From Acanthopleura granulata (taxonomy: Eukaryota; Mollusca; Polyplacophora; Chitonida; Chitonidae), in contig JABBOT010000003.1 in assembly GCA_016165875.1 (NCBI GenBank), positions 22,418,873 through 22,482,872 on the forward strand: 64,000 nt of DNA, given 5' to 3'. Both the position numbers and the translations under genes were made by a program. The stretch's first letter is position 1. Each line of letters starts with the position of its first letter. Below are positions 63,001 through 64,000 of the stretch, piece after piece. The notes below the pieces were generated by a model. It did no database searches. It had not been told where the DNA came from and was given only the letters and a program-made list of their open reading frames with translations.

Positions 63001-64000
63001 CAGTTTACAGCACTGAGAAGAGGTTACCTTAACTGTCACATGTGTACATGGTCATCTGGAGAGAGCAGCATTAAATGCTTCAGAAAAAACTCATCATACT
63101 ATATGAAAATCAGTCGTGTTATGAGGTTGGAGACAAATCATCGCCCCTTGAATTGAACTCTTGCCTCCAGAATATGGACACTTTCACACACTGGTTGTAG
63201 AACACTTCAGAATGAACTCACCTAAGTTGTCAATGGCTGAGCTGGTGGGGAAATGAGCCAGGGTGTCCCAGCCTCTACCCTCATATACCCGACCGTCCTC
63301 CCCAACCAAAAAGTTGTAGGCCACATCTCCCAGGGTATCATCCTTCATATGCTTGGTCTGAGGGAAACATGCATCAAGCAATAAGATATTATGTAATATA
63401 GATATTATAAATGTAATTAAAATAAAGGTTTACACAATGTACACACATATATAGTGCACAGCAGAATTCGCCGGTTTGGTTTATTAAAACAGCATGCCAA
63501 AAGTTGTCAAATTCCACATAAACAATGCAAGGAACACACAACCTGAGCTGCTATGTGGTACATGTGCAGCAAGTCCTACAACAGCGAAACATCAAACAGC
63601 ATGTTCATGTTAATGTTTCATCACCTGACCACATCCATAACATTTTGAACAGTAGAAATGCTTATGTACATGTACAAACAAAGTAAACAGCAACAATTCG
63701 AACAATTACCTGAAAAACATTATCGCATCACCTGAAGAATGACTTCCCGGCAGGCTGCTGACTTACTGTATATGCTGTCTGGTACACAATGACTTTCATT
63801 GCTGGCCTCACAACACTGACTTACCTGCAGTCTGCTGACTTCCTCTATACAGGCACTCCTATCTGTACACCTGCGACCTGCTGTCTGGTACACAATGACT
63901 TTCACTGCTGGCCTCACAACACTGACTTACCTGCAGTCTGCTCACTTCCTCCATACAGGCACTCCTGTCTGTACACCTGCGACCTCCTGTCTGGTACACA
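35864..64000 (-). CDS. Giant PGRP-GH65 multidomain surface protein (5' end outside the window)
   Basis: 44 exons encode at least 2943 aa with no internal stop and one consistent phase chain. Domain order is PGRP1-GH65-PGRP2-GH65-PGRP3-GH65-PGRP4-GPI signal. The repeating cassette has 13 exons: four for PGRP, one linker with a CxxxC pair, seven for GH65 and one 75-nt linker. Exon lengths are conserved between cassettes: 91 nt (PGRP exon 3), 128, ~108, ~220, ~830, 228, ~236, 304 and 75. No signal peptide, start or stop occurs between cassettes, and each GH65 end splices in phase into the next PGRP, so one gene is favoured over three. The last exon (35864-36040) ends with NPSSAS and then a hydrophobic tail ([13 protein letters not shown]) without a cytosolic charge, which is typical of GPI anchoring. 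GH65 PGGHG enzymes remove glucose from Glc-Gal-hydroxylysine; PGRPs bind peptidoglycan. The combined role is unknown. The N-terminus and possibly further cassettes lie beyond 64000. Confidence 0.85.
36244..36350 (-). repeat. SINE fragment
   Basis: TTTACTCAAGAATTTTTCAC, then ATATGACATGG and AATGGTGGAAGAAATTAG: a diverged reverse-oriented SINE 3' half in the last intron region of the PGRP-GH65 gene. Confidence 0.6.
39407..45144 (-). CDS. Linker 3 and GH65 (PGGHG-type) domain 3
   Basis: The linker exon is 45008-45144 (CHGSC). GH65 exons are 44062-44189, 43487-43597, 42966-43188, 41554-42371, 40840-41067, 40282-40517 and 39407-39710. Motifs and the three presumed catalytic carboxylates are present (Asp 41927-41929, PPDE Glu 41048-41050, WTE Glu 39699-39701). 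An open frame continues past the last exon to a stop near 39327. However, the donor CTGG|GTGAGC at 39406 matches the sister units in position and phase, and the next linker exon follows, so the gene does not end here. Confidence 0.87.
41165..41265 (+). repeat. Dispersed repeat, copy 2
   Basis: Matches 28055-28170 (ACCTTTGACAAATTACTGAC, then CAGACATGCACACCA). It lies in an intron of GH65 domain 3 and is non-coding. Confidence 0.65.
44354..45007. repeat. 51-61-bp minisatellite copied from the 3' edge of linker exon 3
   Basis: About 12 tandem copies of GATCACTGATATCTGTGTAC-AGCTAA-YTTACTSTYTGGTCWGGAAG occur on the plus strand. Read on the minus strand, each contains the end of exon 45008-45144 ([11 protein letters not shown]) and its donor (GAGTAAGTT). 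The copies lie immediately downstream of the real donor. Confidence 0.9.
45277..45550. mobile_element. Element with inverted SINE-type ends
   Basis: The left end TTTATTTATTT...TTGATTGGTGTCTTATGCCA and the right end AACAATCAAATAAATAAA are inverted copies of the SINE 3' tail. The interior carries the second dispersed repeat (GTTTGTCAGTGACTTGCAAA) seen at 28055 and 41165 in reverse. This ~270-bp composite is therefore palindromic at its ends. Confidence 0.7.
45717..47505 (-). CDS. Linker m2 and PGRP domain 3
   Basis: The linker exon is 47431-47505 (TECPLPEG). PGRP exons are 46998-47140, 46555-46642, 46140-46230 and 45717-45837. This is the most divergent [28 protein letters not shown] (Tyr replaced by Phe), VYEGEGW (usually EGRGW), IGFIGEF, CPGDRL. 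The first His and the CPG Cys are kept but the second His is Leu (LLTLRQ). Its second exon is 88 nt, shorter than 136, 148 and 118 in the others, removing a loop after EGEGW. The 5' edge of the last exon is repeated in tandem upstream (45838-45990). Confidence 0.8.
45838..45990. repeat. Tandem copies of the 5' edge of the last PGRP3 exon
   Basis: Two extra copies lie upstream of exon 45717-45837 at ~65-70-bp spacing, each with the block CATACTCCAACATA or CATGCTCCAACAGA and a CCC..GTGTAGCA segment. On the minus strand they read as an acceptor AG followed by a start resembling MLEYDYKLL. Confidence 0.75.
47827..53411 (-). CDS. Linker 2 and GH65 (PGGHG-type) domain 2
   Basis: The linker exon is 53278-53411 (CDSPC). 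GH65 exons are 52515-52642, 52100-52207, 51390-51603, 50252-51087, 49067-49294, 48503-48741 and 47827-48130. It carries the same motif series as domain 1, with the presumed catalytic Asp (50625-50627), the PPDE Glu (49275-49277) and the WTE Glu (48119-48121) intact. Exon 5 has the variant [12 protein letters not shown], three bases longer than in the other units. Confidence 0.88.
49630..49862 (-). repeat. Second dispersed repeat family, full copy
   Basis: It begins GGGCGAGTCCATGCTGCC, has GAAGACACCAGATATCACC and GATACTGACACCGTGCCAAC, and ends CCCTAGGCCACTGAGGCAGT, which resembles a reversed tRNA-like head. A truncated relative lies at about 23373-23455. It is probably a second SINE family. 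Confidence 0.65.
53490..53680. repeat. Short tandem repeat
   Basis: Degenerate units of the type GAGGCTGTAACAGGAAGAGGCTGTTTCA repeat several times in the intron before linker exon 2. No relation to an exon edge was seen. Confidence 0.75.
53949..53996. repeat. 16-bp triplication over a splice donor
   Basis: ACTAATGTTACTCACC occurs three times in tandem, with the last one merging into the donor of exon 53994-54099 (minus-strand GGTGAGTAA). This puts several GTGAGT donor copies in a row. Confidence 0.7.
53994..55952 (-). CDS. Linker m1 and PGRP domain 2
   Basis: The 75-nt linker exon is 55878-55952 (TDCPVPEG). PGRP exons are 55450-55616, 54847-54994, 54382-54472 and 53994-54099, about 171 aa, a normal PGRP length. 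Motifs: [15 protein letters not shown] (both His kept), [27 protein letters not shown]. The second zinc His is replaced (LIGFDQ) and the Cys ligand is missing, so the amidase site is broken. The donor of exon 54847-54994 is weak (ATTG|GTTCGT); the position where the sister exons end reads CTAG|GGGATA, without a GT. The GTTCGT site keeps phase and yields [11 protein letters not shown], a good PGRP match. Confidence 0.8.
55260..55355 (-). repeat. SINE fragment
   Basis: TTTATTCATTTTTTTTGTG, GTTTTACATTATACTCAGGA, then ATATTTCACTTACAG and GTCAGCAATATGTGGGAAGG: reverse-oriented 3' half of the SINE, in an intron of PGRP2. Confidence 0.65.
56117..61337 (-). CDS. Linker 1 and GH65 (PGGHG-type) domain 1
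   Basis: The linker exon is 61210-61337 (CDKKC). GH65 exons are 60447-60574, 60087-60194, 59649-59868, 57967-58796, 57436-57663, 56815-57050 and 56117-56420, about 685 aa, comparable with the 737-aa human enzyme. Family motifs include [76 protein letters not shown] and [13 protein letters not shown]. Presumed catalytic carboxylates are the Asp of FWDME (58340-58342), the Glu of PPDE (57644-57646) and the Glu of WTE (56409-56411). All are present, so this domain should be active. Confidence 0.88.
61515..61879. repeat. 45-bp minisatellite copied from the 3' edge of a PGRP1 exon
   Basis: Eight copies (ACATACCCAGTGTACAGATT, then TGGAGAGATCAACATTAAACATTATA) lie just downstream of exon 61880-61994. 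On the minus strand each copy reads TCCAAATCTGTACACTGGGT, a near-copy of the exon end (SKSVHW) and its donor. Confidence 0.9.
61880..64000 (-). CDS. PGRP domain 1 (partial exon a to exon d)
   Basis: Exons are 63931->64000, 63222-63357, 62298-62388 and 61880-61994. Visible PGRP marks: VYQTGGRRC...DRSAC (usually HHT with a disulfide pair), [33 protein letters not shown]. Zinc ligands are lost: the first His is Tyr (VYQT), the second is Gly (LLGGRQ for LLGHRQ), and the Cys of the TxC motif is absent. A binding rather than amidase role is inferred. The first exon is cut by the window edge, and a 106-bp tandem copy of it at about 63825-63910 lacks its own acceptor. Confidence 0.82.
62440..62930. 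repeat. Decayed tandem copies of the 5' edge of PGRP1 exon c
   Basis: About six diverged units contain variants of AGTCTCTCATAATCCCAACAGCTG, matching the exon edge AGTCTCCCATCACCCCAATG|GCTGTC. A 122-bp block is also duplicated almost exactly (62657 and 62779). On the minus strand the units look like an acceptor plus IGVMGDF-type coding sequence. Confidence 0.75.
63737..63930. repeat. 106-bp tandem copies of PGRP1 exon a
   Basis: The exon at 63931-64000+ ([27 protein letters not shown]) is repeated with its donor at 63825 and again as a truncated remnant near 63737-63785. The middle copy has no usable acceptor: the preceding AG would leave an intron of only about 26 nt, and read-through gives a stop. 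Confidence 0.8.

Noticed and set aside
35864..64000. Three or four independent tandem genes instead of one
   Set aside because: No start, signal peptide, stop or poly(A) signal fits between cassettes, and all junctions stay in phase; cDNA could still overturn this.

Overview
This is intron-rich, AT-rich animal DNA. Dispersed tRNA-type SINEs ending in AAATAAATAAAT, microsatellite-filled introns and the gene types suggest a lophotrochozoan, probably a mollusc or brachiopod; that assignment is an inference. Genes were assembled by hand from splice signals and reading phase. Every exon chain listed below closes in frame.

Layout, left to right. (1) 1657-2059, minus: first exon of an SLC49A4/DIRC2-like lysosomal transporter. 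(2) 3810-13707, plus: an 11-exon secreted PNGase F-like protein (738 aa). (3) 17031-18907, plus: a 4-exon, 94-aa NCBP2AS2-like protein. (4) 21616-26229, minus: a 6-exon membrane-anchored ARM-TIR-SAM-like protein (675 aa). (5) 28712-29836 minus and 32028-33359 plus: two divergent, paralogous, unrecognised coiled-coil genes. (6) 35864 to beyond 64000, minus: one very large gene that alternates peptidoglycan-recognition (PGRP) domains with GH65 domains of the protein-glucosylgalactosylhydroxylysine glucosidase (PGGHG/ATHL1) type.

The large gene is the highlight. The window holds 44 exons encoding at least 2943 aa, ordered PGRP-GH65-PGRP-GH65-PGRP-GH65-PGRP and then a C-terminal GPI-type signal; the N-terminus is off the right edge. 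Each PGRP+GH65 cassette has the same 13 exons with near-identical lengths and identical phases. All three GH65 domains keep the presumed catalytic carboxylates. All four PGRP domains have lost the amidase zinc site. The protein therefore looks like a surface-tethered, multivalent binder carrying several glucosidase heads. I know of no described protein like it.

A second theme is that many intronic minisatellites contain a copied exon edge with its splice site. This occurs in the PNGase F-like gene and repeatedly in the PGRP-GH65 gene. The PNGase F-like protein, the TIR protein and the PGRP-GH65 protein together suggest a glycan or immune flavour for the region, but nothing in the sequence proves functional linkage.
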